From Polyangium mundeleinium (GTDB taxonomy: Bacteria > Myxococcota_A > Polyangia > Polyangiales > Polyangiaceae), in the NCBI RefSeq assembly GCF_028369105.1, contig NZ_JAQNDO010000001.1:11626501-11690500 (forward strand): a stretch of DNA of 64,000 bases. Direction: 5' to 3'. The notes below the pieces were generated by a model, which was given only the letters and a program-made list of their open reading frames with translations, searched no databases and was not told the origin of the DNA. Shown here one piece after another: positions 9,168 through 19,804 of the stretch. The first letter of the stretch is position 1. The number at the start of each line of letters is the position of its first letter. The position numbers were made by a program, and so were the translations under genes.

Positions 9168-10535
9168 ATGCGCCCGCAAGACCCGAACATCGGCCGAGAC
9201 ATTCTGGGCGGTCAGTTCCAGATCCTGCAGAAGATCGGCTCGGGCGGGATGGGATCCGTCTACAAGGCCGCGCAACCGGCGATGAACCGGATGGTGGCCG
9301 TGAAGATCCTCCATCCGAAGCTCGCGAACCGCAAAGACCTCGTCTCGAGGTTCCGCCGCGAGGCGCGCGCGATGAGCCACCTGACGCACCCGAACACGGT
9401 GAAGGTGTTGCTCTACGGCGAGCTCGAAGACGGCTCGCTCTACATCGTGATGGAGTACCTGGAGGGGAAAAACCTCAACCAGATCGTCCGCAAAGAGGGG
9501 CCGATGGGCCTCGACCGCGCGATCCCGGTGCTCATCCAGGTCTGCGGCGCGCTGCAAGAGGCGCACTCGCAAGGGATCGTCCATCGCGACCTGAAGCCCG
9601 AGAACATCTTTTTGTCCACCAACGGAGGTCTGCGCGACTTCCCGAAGGTGCTCGACTTCGGCCTCGCGAAGGTCACCGAGCGCGAGCTGCGTCCAGGCTC
9701 CGTGATGCTCACGCAGGAGGGCATGGTCTTCGGGACGCCGGAGTTCATGTCGCCCGAGCAAGCCCAGGGCAAACCGCTCGACGCGCGCAGCGACATCTAC
9801 TCGCTCGCGGTGATCCTCTACGAGATGCTCACCGGCAAGCTGCCGTTCGACGCGCGCACGCCGATGGAGTTCATCCAGCACCACGTGACGAAGCCGCCGC
9901 TCGCGCTGGAGACGCGCGTGCCGGGAAAGACCTTCCCGCAAGGGCTCGGCGCGGTGATCGCGAAGGCGCTCGAGAAGCGGCCGGAGGATCGATACACGAC
10001 GGCCGCGGACTTCGCCGACGCGCTGAAGCCGTACGCGCCGGGCGGAGGCAAGGGGTTCTCCGGGCTCTTCCCCGCGAGCAGCGTGGAGGTGCTCGAGAAG
10101 GCGTCGCGCTCGCACGCCGAGCTCGCGCACGTGCCGGAGCAGAAGCCGGAGTCGCAGCGGCAGCCCCCACCCGCGCCCGCGCCCACGCCCTCGTCGTCGC
10201 GACAGGGTGGAGGAGCGTCCGCGCCGACCGCGATGGATGGCGCGCCCTCGAACCGCAAGCCGAACGGCGCGAATCCGATGACGAGCACGGGCAACCCGCT
10301 CTCGTCGCCAAGGCCGATGCCATCCCCCCACGCGATGCGACCGGCGACGAAGTCGGGGACCAACGAGGGCCCGTCGTCGCTGCGCATCGCGCCCCCCGTG
10401 TCGAGGCCAGCGCCGGCGCCGGCGCCCGTCGTCGTGAAGGGCAGCCCGTCGACGCTCACGCTCGTCGGCGTGGCTGTGGGCTTCTTGATCGTCGGCGTGC
10501 TCCTCGCGGTCATCGTCCTCAAGCTGCTCCGCTAG
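9168..10535 (+). CDS. Membrane-anchored Ser/Thr protein kinase
   Basis: 455 residues. Kinase domain at ~15-285 with GSGGMG loop, catalytic Lys in VAVKILHP, HRDLKPENIFL, DFGLAKV and GTPEFMSPEQA, so the active site is complete. Then a Pro/Ser/Ala-rich linker of about 130 residues and one transmembrane helix close to the C-terminus (LVGVAVGFLIVGVLLAVIVL), ending with a few residues. The kinase would face the cytoplasm with no extracytoplasmic sensor domain, so any signal must come through the membrane helix, the linker or a partner. It is immediately upstream of a class A PBP gene (42 bp), which hints at a cell-wall link, as with PASTA kinases in other bacteria (inference). Confidence 0.92.
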   Translation: MRPQDPNIGRDILGGQFQILQKIGSGGMGSVYKAAQPAMNRMVAVKILHPKLANRKDLVSRFRREARAMSHLTHPNTVKVLLYGELEDGSLYIVMEYLEGKNLNQIVRKEGPMGLDRAIPVLIQVCGALQEAHSQGIVHRDLKPENIFLSTNGGLRDFPKVLDFGLAKVTERELRPGSVMLTQEGMVFGTPEFMSPEQAQGKPLDARSDIYSLAVILYEMLTGKLPFDARTPMEFIQHHVTKPPLALETRVPGKTFPQGLGAVIAKALEKRPEDRYTTAADFADALKPYAPGGGKGFSGLFPASSVEVLEKASRSHAELAHVPEQKPESQRQPPPAPAPTPSSSRQGGGASAPTAMDGAPSNRKPNGANPMTSTGNPLSSPRPMPSPHAMRPATKSGTNEGPSSLRIAPPVSRPAPAPAPVVVKGSPSTLTLVGVAVGFLIVGVLLAVIVLKLLR

Positions 10536-10577
10536 CGGACGATCTGAAGCGCGCTCGGCGTTTCCGAGACACCCATC

Positions 10578-13211
10578 ATGCCGGCCGATCGCCCCTCCGA
10601 AGAGCAGAACGGTAGCGACGCTCGGAAGAGCACGCCCTCCACGCCGAACGAGGTGAAGAGCGCGCCCTCCACGCCGAACGAGGCGAAGACCACGAGCGAC
10701 GACGAGCGCGAGAAGCGTCGCGCCGCGCGGAGACGCAAGCGCGCGATCCAGACCTGGGTGCGACGCGCGGGCATCACGATCGTGCTGCTCGCGGCGGCGG
10801 CGATGCTCGGCGTGGCGCTGACGATCCGGCACTACGAGGCGGACCTGCCGTCGACGGAGGAGTTGAAGAGCTACCGCCCGCCGCAGGTGACGCGCGTGAT
10901 GGCGCGGGACGGTCAGATGGTGCTCGGTGAGCTCTTCGTCGAGCGGCGCACGATCGTCGACGTCGAGGCGATGCCGGATCGCGTGCGCTACGCGGTGCTC
11001 GCCGCAGAGGACGCGTCGTTCTACGAGCACAAGGGCCTCGACTATCCGGGGATGCTGCGCGCGCTCTACAAGAACCTGCGCGGCGCGAGCGCGCGGCAGG
11101 GCGCGAGCACGATCACGCAGCAGGTCGTGAAGAACGTGCTGCTCACGTCGGAGCGCACGTTCGACCGGAAGATGAAGGAGGTCATCCTCGCGCGTCGCAT
11201 CGAGCAGGAGCTGACGAAGAACGAGATCCTCGGGCTCTACCTGAACCACATCTACTTCGGGCACGGGCGCTACGGGATCGAGGAGGCCTGCCGTTACTAC
11301 TTCGGCAAGTCGATCCGCGACGCGACGCTCGCGCAGGCCGCGCTGCTCGCGGGGATCGTGAAGGGGCCGAGCATCTACTCGCCGCGCGTGAGCCTGGAGC
11401 GCGCGAAGAAGCGGCGCGAGTACGTGCTCGGGCAGATGCTCGCGAAGGGCTTCGCGACGGCGGACGAGGTGGAGCGCGCGCGGGCGGAGGAGGTGAACCT
11501 CGCGCCCGCGCAGGAGGAGATGCGCGAGCTCGCGCCCGAGGTCGTCGAGGAGGCGAAACGCACGCTGCGCGCGCTCGTCGGTCCGGATGCGGATCGCGGC
11601 GGCTACACGATCACGACGACGATCGATCCGACGATGCAGTCGAAGGCGCGCGGCGCGGTGCGCGCGAACCTCGATGGGTACTTGAAGCGGCACAACATGG
11701 TCGCGCCGCTCGCGCCAGGGAAACGCGAGCCACCCGCGTTCGAGGGCGCGCCGAAGCCGAGTGGTCATCGCGTGTACGCGGGTGTCGTGACGGGGCACGA
11801 CGATACGAAGGGGCTTTTGTTCGTACGCATCGGCGCGCTCGCGGGTGCAGTCGATCTGCGCGGCAAGAGCCGGTACAACCCGAAGGATCTCTTGCCGAGC
11901 CAGTTCGCGAAGGTCGGCAAGGTGGTGCGCGTGAGCCTCGTGGACCCCAAGGAGGCCGCCGCGTCGGCCGCAGATCCGCGCCAGGGCGCGCTCGAGCCAG
12001 GGACGGAGGAGCCGACGCCGGAGCCGACGCCGAAGGAGAAGGCGCAGCCGGCGGGGCTACGGCTGGAGCTCGGGCCGCAGTCGGCGCTCGTGGCGATCGA
12101 CGTCGCGTCGCGCGAGGTCGTGGCGCTCATCGGAGGTTACGAGGGCGTGCGCGGCGGGCTCGATCGGTCGCTCTCGAAGAGGCAGCCGGGCTCGACGTTC
12201 AAGCCGTTCGTCTACGCGTACGGGATCCACACGCGCAAGTTCACGCCGGCCACGTTGCTGGAGACGAATCCCGCGGCGCTGAAAGGCTACCAGCCGAACA
12301 ACTACGACGAGAGCGAAGGGAAGACGCCGGCGCGTTTGCGTGAGGCGCTCGCGCACAGCGTCAACGTCGCGGCCGTGTGGTCGATCCAGGAGCTCGGTGC
12401 GGCGCACGTGATGGCGTTCGCGCAAGACCTCGGGATCGAGTCGAAGCTCGGCGCGGATCTGTCGCTTGCGCTCGGCGCCTATGAGGTGACGCCGCGCGAG
12501 ATGGCCGCGGCGTACGCGGCGTTCGCAGCAGGCGGCGAGTACAAGAAGCCGCGGCTCATCACGCGGATCACTGGGCCGAACGGGGTCGACATCCCGCTCG
12601 GGTCGGAGCCAGAGCCGAAGCGCATGCTCACGGAGGAAGAGGCGTTCCTGGTGAACAGCCTGCTGCGGACCGTGGTGGAGCGAGGCACGGCGACACGCGC
12701 GAAGGCGCTCGATCGGTGGATCGCAGGCAAGACCGGGACGAGCAACCAGTCGAAGGATGCGTGGTTCGTCGGCTACTCGATGGACATCGCGTGCGCGGTG
12801 TGGACGGGCTTCGACGACGCAGCGCCGCTCGGCGCAGGCGAGACGGGCGCGGTCGCGTCGCTGCCCGCGTTCGTGGACTTCATGCGCGAGGCGCACGCGG
12901 GCAAACCGAAGCGTGCGCCGACGGAGCCCGCGGGCCTCGAGCACAAGCGGATCGATCCGGAGACGGGCCTGCTCGCGTACGAGGGGCAGGAGAACGCGGT
13001 CGACGAGGTGTTCTTGAGGGACACCGCACCCGACGCGGGCGTCGACGCTGCGCCGGACGGCGAAGCAGACGCGGAGACGGGCGAGGCAGACGCCGCGGAC
13101 GAGGGCGCGGAGGCGGGTGCGGAGGAGCCGCTCCCGGTCATCCCGGTGCCAACGCTGAAGCACGAGGGGCCGCCCGGCGAGGGCGAAGCGGATCACGCCA
13201 AGGAGCCTTGA
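10578..13211 (+). CDS. Class A penicillin-binding protein (PBP1A type)
   Basis: 877 residues, bifunctional peptidoglycan synthase. A Ser/Thr/Pro-rich cytoplasmic tail and a basic patch precede one transmembrane helix (AGITIVLLAAAAMLGVAL). The glycosyltransferase domain (GT51) shows AAEDASFYEHKG, QGASTITQQ, the RK..E segment and LGLYLNHIYFGHG. The transpeptidase domain carries S539-T-F-K542, S594-V-N596 and K718-T-G, so both activities appear intact. An ~80-residue insertion between the domains is rich in Glu/Pro, and the C-terminal ~60 residues form an acidic Ala/Glu/Asp tail (EADAETGEADAADEGAEAG). It follows the kinase gene by 42 bp on the same strand. Confidence 0.95.
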   Translation: MPADRPSEEQNGSDARKSTPSTPNEVKSAPSTPNEAKTTSDDEREKRRAARRRKRAIQTWVRRAGITIVLLAAAAMLGVALTIRHYEADLPSTEELKSYRPPQVTRVMARDGQMVLGELFVERRTIVDVEAMPDRVRYAVLAAEDASFYEHKGLDYPGMLRALYKNLRGASARQGASTITQQVVKNVLLTSERTFDRKMKEVILARRIEQELTKNEILGLYLNHIYFGHGRYGIEEACRYYFGKSIRDATLAQAALLAGIVKGPSIYSPRVSLERAKKRREYVLGQMLAKGFATADEVERARAEEVNLAPAQEEMRELAPEVVEEAKRTLRALVGPDADRGGYTITTTIDPTMQSKARGAVRANLDGYLKRHNMVAPLAPGKREPPAFEGAPKPSGHRVYAGVVTGHDDTKGLLFVRIGALAGAVDLRGKSRYNPKDLLPSQFAKVGKVVRVSLVDPKEAAASAADPRQGALEPGTEEPTPEPTPKEKAQPAGLRLELGPQSALVAIDVASREVVALIGGYEGVRGGLDRSLSKRQPGSTFKPFVYAYGIHTRKFTPATLLETNPAALKGYQPNNYDESEGKTPARLREALAHSVNVAAVWSIQELGAAHVMAFAQDLGIESKLGADLSLALGAYEVTPREMAAAYAAFAAGGEYKKPRLITRITGPNGVDIPLGSEPEPKRMLTEEEAFLVNSLLRTVVERGTATRAKALDRWIAGKTGTSNQSKDAWFVGYSMDIACAVWTGFDDAAPLGAGETGAVASLPAFVDFMREAHAGKPKRAPTEPAGLEHKRIDPETGLLAYEGQENAVDEVFLRDTAPDAGVDAAPDGEADAETGEADAADEGAEAGAEEPLPVIPVPTLKHEGPPGEGEADHAKEP
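10631..10690 (+). repeat. Two 30-bp tandem repeats in the PBP1A tail
   Basis: Units 10631-10660 and 10661-10690 differ at a few positions and encode STPNEVKSAP-like decapeptides in the cytoplasmic N-terminal tail. In-frame unit length means copy number could change without breaking the gene. Confidence 0.75.
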
Positions 13212-13232
13212 GGCGCCGGCGTTCGTTCGAGC

Positions 13233-13844
13233 TCAAACGAGCTCGTCGATGGGCCCTGCGCCCTCGCGCAGGATGCGCACGTCGCCTTCGCTGAGGTCGA
13301 TGACGGTCGTGGGCAAGTTGCCGCCGGCGCCGGCGTCGAGGATGAGCTCGAGGGCGGGGAAGCGCTCCTTGATCTCCCAGGGATCCACCATGGGATCTTC
13401 GCCTGGCGGTGCAGCCGTCGTGCTGATGATCGGACGCCCGAGCTCACGCACGATCGCGAGCGTGACGGGGTGCGAAGGGACGCGGATACCCACGGTCTTC
13501 TTGTTCATCTGCACGATCTTCGGCACTTCGCGCGTCGCTTGGAGCACAAAGCAATACGGACCGGGCAGGAAGCGCTTGAGCACGCGGTAGGCGGCGTTTT
13601 CGACGATCGCGTACCGCGCGATGTCCCCGAGATCAGGGCAAATGAAGGCGAGGTTCTTGTCTCGCTGCATCCCCTTGATCTGGTAGAGCGTCTCGATCGC
13701 CTGCTTGTTGAAGAGGTCGCAGCCGAGCCCGTAGACAGTGTCCGTCGGGTAGCCGATGACGCCGCCTTTCTCCAGGATCTCGACGGCGCGCCGGATCTTG
13801 CGAGGCTCGGGGTGCTCAGGGTTGATGGGGAGGAGGATGCCCAC
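13233..13844 (-). CDS. yciO: YciO-type Sua5/YrdC family protein (threonylcarbamoyl-AMP synthase family)
   Basis: 203 residues. The Sua5/YrdC/YciO fold is clear: GGVIGYPTDTVYGLGC, the KGMQRDKN loop in place of the KxR motif, RFLPGPYCFVL and VGIRVPSHP. YrdC/Sua5 members make threonylcarbamoyl-AMP for tRNA t6A37; the start ILLPINPEHPEPRKI and overall spacing fit the YciO subgroup, whose role is less certain. The frame is open to a TTG at 13904, but the GTG at 13844 puts the start just before the conserved region. It lies 84 bp downstream of atpG on the same strand, probably within the ATP synthase transcript. Confidence 0.85.
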   Translation of the reverse strand: MGILLPINPEHPEPRKIRRAVEILEKGGVIGYPTDTVYGLGCDLFNKQAIETLYQIKGMQRDKNLAFICPDLGDIARYAIVENAAYRVLKRFLPGPYCFVLQATREVPKIVQMNKKTVGIRVPSHPVTLAIVRELGRPIISTTAAPPGEDPMVDPWEIKERFPALELILDAGAGGNLPTTVIDLSEGDVRILREGAGPIDELV

Positions 13845-13928
13845 AGGTGCGGCTCGGAAAGGGAGGCGTGTGGCAGTGGGGCGCGACTCGGCTCGTCCGA
13901 GCAACGCGCCCCCGGGCGTGACGAGGAC

Positions 13929-14864
13929 CTAGTCCTTCAGCGCCTCGCTGCCACCGATGATCTCCATGAGCTCCTTGGTGATCGCGGCCTGACGCGCTCG
14001 GTTGTACTGAAGCGTCAGGCGCTCGACCATTTCCTTCGCGTTCTTCGTGGCCGCATCCATCGCCGTGAGCTTCGCGCCGAACTCGCTCGCCATCGACTCG
14101 TAGAGCGCGCGGAGGAGCGAGATGTCGACGTACATCGGCGCGAGCACATCGAGCAGCGCCTCGCGGTTCGGCTCGAAGATGAACTCGGTTGCCGACGTCG
14201 CCTCGGCCTGCTCGCCCTCGGCGAGTGGACGAACGGGCAAGAGCCGCTCGACCACGACCTGCTGGCTGACCGCGCTCTTGAACTCGTTGTAGATAACGTA
14301 AATGCTGTCGACCTCGCCCTTGAGGAAGGGCTCGAGGATCTCCTTGCCCACGCGCTGCGCCGTTTCGAGGGCGAGCTTCTCCCATACGCCCGGGAGGTAG
14401 CCGAGATTCGGGGCGTCGCGGCGGCTCATGTAGTCCCGGCCTTTGCGGCCGATGACCTTCATGACCACCTCCTGCCCCTGCTCGACACGGCTCTTCCACT
14501 CGCGCTCGGCGCGCTTGTTGATGTTCGTGTTGAACGCGCCGCAGAGGCCACGATCACTCGTGAGGATCAGGAGCATCACGCGGCGCTCGGGGCGCTCGAC
14601 GAGCAGCGGGTGAAGCGGGCGATCGAGGACGACGTCGGCCTCCGCAGGGACGCCTTGCCCGCCGTCCTGCGCGCTTGCCGCCCGCGCCGACGCCGTGATC
14701 GCCGCGAGGACCTCCTGCGTCTTGACGGCGTAAGGGCGCAGCTCGGTGATGCGCTGCTGGGCGCGGTTGAGCCGCGCGCCAGCAACCATCTTCATCGCGC
14801 GCGTGATCTTCTGCGTCGAGCGGACGCTGGTGATGCGCTTGCGGATCGCTTTGAGCGAAGGCAC
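13929..14864 (-). CDS. atpG: ATP synthase F1 gamma subunit
   Basis: 311 residues; the central rotor stalk of F1. The N-terminal helix PSLKAIRKRITSVRSTQKIT and MKMVAGARLNRAQQ are diagnostic, as is the C-terminal helix (AKEMVERLTLQYNRARQAAIT followed by ELMEIIGGSEALK). Slightly longer than the ~290-residue norm: extra residues occur near AASAQDGGQGVPAEAD (around residue 70-80) and before ATSATEFIFEP. Starts 3 bp after the atpA stop, so translation is likely coupled. Confidence 0.97.
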   Translation of the reverse strand: MPSLKAIRKRITSVRSTQKITRAMKMVAGARLNRAQQRITELRPYAVKTQEVLAAITASARAASAQDGGQGVPAEADVVLDRPLHPLLVERPERRVMLLILTSDRGLCGAFNTNINKRAEREWKSRVEQGQEVVMKVIGRKGRDYMSRRDAPNLGYLPGVWEKLALETAQRVGKEILEPFLKGEVDSIYVIYNEFKSAVSQQVVVERLLPVRPLAEGEQAEATSATEFIFEPNREALLDVLAPMYVDISLLRALYESMASEFGAKLTAMDAATKNAKEMVERLTLQYNRARQAAITKELMEIIGGSEALKD

Positions 14865-14867
14865 GGC

Positions 14868-16730
<1,863 letters not shown>

Positions 16731-17273
16731 TTAGGTGCGGAGCAGCGACTCGCGGAAGCTCTCGAGGCGGGCCTTGACGCTCCCGTCGATCACCCGGTCG
16801 CCGATGCGGGTGACGATGCCTGCGATGAGCGAGGGGTCCTGTACTTGCGTGATGACGACCTTGCGGCCGGTCGATTTCTCGAGCTCGGCGCGGAGCTTCG
16901 CAAGGTAGCTCTCGCTGAGTGGACCAGCGCTCGTGACCGTCGCGCGGAGCGTGCCCGCGTCCTCGTCCACGAGCTTCTCGAGCTGACGGACCATGTCCGG
17001 CAGCGCAGAGAGGCGCCTGCGCTTGGCGAGCAGGCGCAACGTCGAGAGCGCCGTCTCCGAGAGGCTCATGCGCTGGCCGACCTCCTTCAGGAGCGCCTCG
17101 CGTTGATCCTCCGCGATGAGCGGGCTCTGAAGGACCATCCGCAGCTCGTCCGACTTCTCGAAGCTCGTCGAGAAATCCGCGAGATCCCGCGCGACCACGG
17201 GCAGATTCTTGAGCTCCTTGCCGAGCTCGAAGACCGCGCGCGCATACCGCCTGGCGATCGTCTCGCTGCTCAT
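16731..17273 (-). CDS. atpH: ATP synthase F1 delta subunit
   Basis: 180 residues, the normal length for the OSCP/delta subunit that links F1 to the peripheral stalk. Family marks: [13 protein letters not shown] at the N-terminus and [19 protein letters not shown] near the C-terminus. Its ATG overlaps the stop of the upstream b-subunit gene by 4 bp, indicating translational coupling. Confidence 0.95.
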   Translation of the reverse strand: MSSETIARRYARAVFELGKELKNLPVVARDLADFSTSFEKSDELRMVLQSPLIAEDQREALLKEVGQRMSLSETALSTLRLLAKRRRLSALPDMVRQLEKLVDEDAGTLRATVTSAGPLSESYLAKLRAELEKSTGRKVVITQVQDPSLIAGIVTRIGDRVIDGSVKARLESFRESLLRT

Positions 17274-18244
17274 CGCGCTCCTCCCGCAGGCCCGCTCGAA
17301 GCGAGCGCTTCACGCACCGAGGTCAGGTAATCCTCACTCATCCGATCGAGATCGGCCTGCGCCGTGCGGCTGCGGATGATCTCCTCGGCCGCCGTCGTCG
17401 CGCCCTGCACCGCCTCGCGCATGAGCTCGATCCGCGCCGTCCGGAGCTCCTGGTCGATGCGGAACTCGGCGTCGCGGCGCATGCGCGCCCGGCGCTCCTC
17501 GGCCTCGGCGATGATGTGCTTCTTCTCGAGCTCAGCCTGCGCCGCGTACTCGGCCTTCAGCGCCGTGAGCGTCTCGGCCATCTGCTCGAACTTGCCCTCG
17601 TACTCGTCGAGCCGCTTCTGCGCCTCGTTCTTCAGACGCGCCGCGTTGTCGATCTCCGACATGATCGACTGCTTGCGCTTCACGAGCGCATCGCCGATCG
17701 GCTTCTTGCCGAAGCGGTAGAGGATGAACCCGAGCACGCCGATGTTCAGGATCGCCGCGAGGAAGGGCGGCGGCTCGTTCTTCGGATCGCAGGGATCCGC
17801 ATGGTTCTCGTACCGCCAGAGGAGCTTGTTCACGAAGCCCGGCTGGACGGCCTTCTCGTTGTTCACCGAGATCATGCCGTGCCACCAGTTGATCTGGTCG
17901 AAGTGCGGCACGTCGTGCGGGCCATGGCCGGGGCAATGCCCACCGTGCCCACCGCCATGGCCACCCGCCTCGGCGTGCGCCGGCTCGGGCGCGCGCTGCG
18001 GCTGCGACCTCTGCATGCCCGGGGGGAACCCAGGACGCCCCGGCATCCCCTGCCCCGGCATCCCTTGCCCAGGCATCGGTCGGCCCATCTGTCCCGGCGC
18101 CGGCCGCGCCTGGCCCGGCGGGACGTCGAGCGGCGGATGCCCCGCCGGCAGCCCCTGGTTCGGGTTCGTCTGCGCGAACGCCGTCGCGCCCGCGAGCCCC
18201 ACCGCAAGCGGGAAGGCGACCTTCGCAAGCCTTCGCGACATCAT
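17270..18244 (-). CDS. atpF: ATP synthase F0 subunit b with signal peptide and His/Gly/Pro-rich extension
   Basis: 324 residues, about twice the normal b subunit. Residues 1-24 look like a cleavable signal peptide ([19 protein letters not shown], cut before Gln25). Residues 25-90 are Pro/Gly/Met-rich with PGQGM repeats, and 90-125 is His-rich (H90, H96, H100, H103, H107, H110, H114, H122 plus C104), reminiscent of metal-binding segments. A single membrane helix follows (161-177, [19 protein letters not shown]), then the typical long charged dimerisation helix to the C-terminus. If the signal is used, ~135 residues lie outside the membrane in the periplasm. The start overlaps the upstream b-type gene by 4 bp and its end overlaps atpH by 4 bp. 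Confidence 0.9.
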   Translation of the reverse strand: MMSRRLAKVAFPLAVGLAGATAFAQTNPNQGLPAGHPPLDVPPGQARPAPGQMGRPMPGQGMPGQGMPGRPGFPPGMQRSQPQRAPEPAHAEAGGHGGGHGGHCPGHGPHDVPHFDQINWWHGMISVNNEKAVQPGFVNKLLWRYENHADPCDPKNEPPPFLAAILNIGVLGFILYRFGKKPIGDALVKRKQSIMSEIDNAARLKNEAQKRLDEYEGKFEQMAETLTALKAEYAAQAELEKKHIIAEAEERRARMRRDAEFRIDQELRTARIELMREAVQGATTAAEEIIRSRTAQADLDRMSEDYLTSVREALASSGPAGGAR

Positions 18245-18783
18245 CGACCGACCTCCCGACCGAGGACCCGAGACGCGATCTCAGCGGCGAGCGCCGGCTG
18301 CGCGTCCTTCAGCTCCTTCCTCATCTGCTCGACCTCCGCGGCGATCCGCGTCTTGCCCGACTCCAGGATGCGCGTCGCCTCGTCGCGCGCCTCGCCCATG
18401 ATCTTCGTCTCGAGCTCCTTGGCCTCGCGGCGCAGCTTCTCGCGCTCGAGGTTCGCCTCGCGCCGGACCTTCTCGAGCTCCGCCTCGTACTTCGTGAGCA
18501 GCTCGCCGGCCTTCGCGTCCATCTTGCGCGCGTCGTCCTTGGCGCCTTCGGTGCGCTTCTCACGCTCCTCGAAGACGCGGAGCAGCGGATCGAAAAGCAA
18601 GGGCCGCAGCACGACGACGAACGTCGTGAAAAGGATGAACTGGGCAATGAACGTCGGGTCGAAATCGACGTTGATCGCCGAGGCGAAGAGCTTGGCTGAG
18701 GCGAGGTGGTTCACGGGATCCGGCGGTCTCCGGAGGGCCTCGATGTCTCGATCGGCGCGAGAGGCGGGGAGGACAGGGGTCAT
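18241..18783 (-). CDS. atpF: ATP synthase F0 subunit b/b' (first gene of partial atp operon)
   Basis: 180 residues with one membrane helix ([20 protein letters not shown]) and a long Glu/Lys/Arg/Ala coiled coil ([20 protein letters not shown]), the architecture of the peripheral stalk b or b' subunit. With the next gene it gives two different b-type subunits, as in organisms with b/b' heterodimers. ATG at 18783 is taken; GTG at 18714, nearer the membrane helix, is a fair alternative, and the frame is open to 18873. No c or a subunit gene lies upstream. Confidence 0.88.
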   Translation of the reverse strand: MTPVLPASRADRDIEALRRPPDPVNHLASAKLFASAINVDFDPTFIAQFILFTTFVVVLRPLLFDPLLRVFEEREKRTEGAKDDARKMDAKAGELLTKYEAELEKVRREANLEREKLRREAKELETKIMGEARDEATRILESGKTRIAAEVEQMRKELKDAQPALAAEIASRVLGREVGR

Positions 18784-18832
18784 GACCCTCGGTTGATCCC
18801 GAGGAGACAGCCTCCGAACGTCACGGGCCGCG

Positions 18833-18857
18833 CGAGAGGCAAAAAGACACCCTCTCG
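18833..18857 (-). repeat. Inverted repeat in the atp operon leader
   Basis: CGAGAGG (18833-18839) pairs with CCTCTCG (18851-18857) around an 11-nt A-rich loop, about 50-75 bp upstream of the first atp gene. It may form a hairpin in the 5' leader or be a regulator site; function is not evident. Confidence 0.4.
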
Positions 18858-18900
18858 ATGGGCGCGGGGGCAACTAGCACGTGGCGAAGGGAACGGGAAG

Positions 18901-18952
18901 GCCCCTTTTGTTCGCCGGAGGCAGGCCCACCAGCGTCCGGCAAAAAGGGGGC
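18901..18952 (-). terminator. Imperfect hairpin between vapC and the atp operon
   Basis: Arms 18901-18918 (GCCCCTTTTGTTCGCCGG) and 18937-18952 (CCGGCAAAAAGGGGGC) are imperfectly complementary. Downstream of vapC on the same strand, it could end the toxin-antitoxin transcript before the atp promoter. There is no T-run. The rest of 18784-19079 shows no gene. Confidence 0.35.
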
Positions 18953-19079
18953 AAAGGACCAGGGTTCGCGCCCGCCCTTTCCCGAAAAAAGTGCGTCGGG
19001 TCCGAGGTCGGCCCCGACGGAACACCCCGCGAACGCAAGGGCTCGCGTGGACGAACCCGCTCGGTCGCGCGCTCCGTCG

Positions 19080-19472
19080 TCAGAGCGTCCAGTCCTCGAC
19101 GCGCAGGTGCGGATAGATGCGGAACGCAGCGGGCCTGCGGGTCACGAGTGTGAAGTCGTGCGTGACGGCGATGGCCGCGATCATGACGTCGTCGGTGTCG
19201 ACGTCGGGCGCCACGGTCGTGCGGAGCTTGGCGAAGGACTGCGCCGCAAGCGTGTCGAAGGGCGCGACCTTCACTGCCGCGACGAGGCGGATGACGTCCT
19301 GCATGAGCTTCGGGTGCCGCGTGCGGCGCGCGGCGATCAGGATCTGGCTGACCGTGATCGACGTCGTCCAGCGCTCCGAGGTCGGCACGCCGGAGAGGCG
19401 CTTGACGAGCAGGCGCGAAGGGACCGTACGGAGAACCTCGGCCAGCGTGGCCGTATCGAAGAGGTAACCCAC
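19080..19472 (-). CDS. PIN-domain toxin, VapC-like
   Basis: 130 residues, a PIN-domain ribonuclease. The first acidic residue is in YLFDTATLAEVL, the middle acidic region is DTDDVMIAAIAVTHDF, and the strand before the last acidic site is TLVTRRPAAF, where VTRN followed by D/E is usual; Arg replaces Asn here. VapC toxins cleave tRNA or rRNA and are held inactive by the partner antitoxin. GTG start, 5 bp after the antitoxin stop. Confidence 0.85.
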   Translation of the reverse strand: MGYLFDTATLAEVLRTVPSRLLVKRLSGVPTSERWTTSITVSQILIAARRTRHPKLMQDVIRLVAAVKVAPFDTLAAQSFAKLRTTVAPDVDTDDVMIAAIAVTHDFTLVTRRPAAFRIYPHLRVEDWTL

Positions 19473-19477
19473 GCGCG

Positions 19478-19759
19478 CTAGCCCCGACGCCAGAGCCCGG
19501 TCTGCGAGATGTCGATGAGGAGCGAGTCGACGAACTCGTCATGGCGACACGTGCCGCACAAGGAGAGCAGTGGGTCGACGCCGTCGACCGCAGGATCGGG
19601 CGGATCGATCTTGTCGAGATCGCTCATCGGGACGATGGCCGCGATCGGATGCCCCTCGCGCGTGACGAGCGTGCGCGCGCGGACGCGTTCGGCCGCATCG
19701 ACGGCGTCGAGGCAGTGACCCGGCAGGTCGACGATGGGGATCCCGTACTTCTGCACCAC
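19478..19759 (-). CDS. Putative Phd/VapB-type antitoxin
   Basis: About 93 residues. The segment VRARTLVTREGHPIAAIVPMSDLDKI matches the strand-turn-strand of Phd/YefM-like antitoxins (TREGKPVAAIVP). The C-terminal half is long for this family and carries two cysteines (SLCGTC). GTG at 19759 with GGTAGG upstream is preferred; the frame is open to GTG at 19795. It is directly upstream of the PIN toxin gene, in the usual antitoxin-toxin order. Confidence 0.75.
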   Translation of the reverse strand: MVQKYGIPIVDLPGHCLDAVDAAERVRARTLVTREGHPIAAIVPMSDLDKIDPPDPAVDGVDPLLSLCGTCRHDEFVDSLLIDISQTGLWRRG

Positions 19760-19804
19760 GGCATGATACCTACCGGATCGAGCGTCCGGAGTCACGAGCG
19801 CGCA

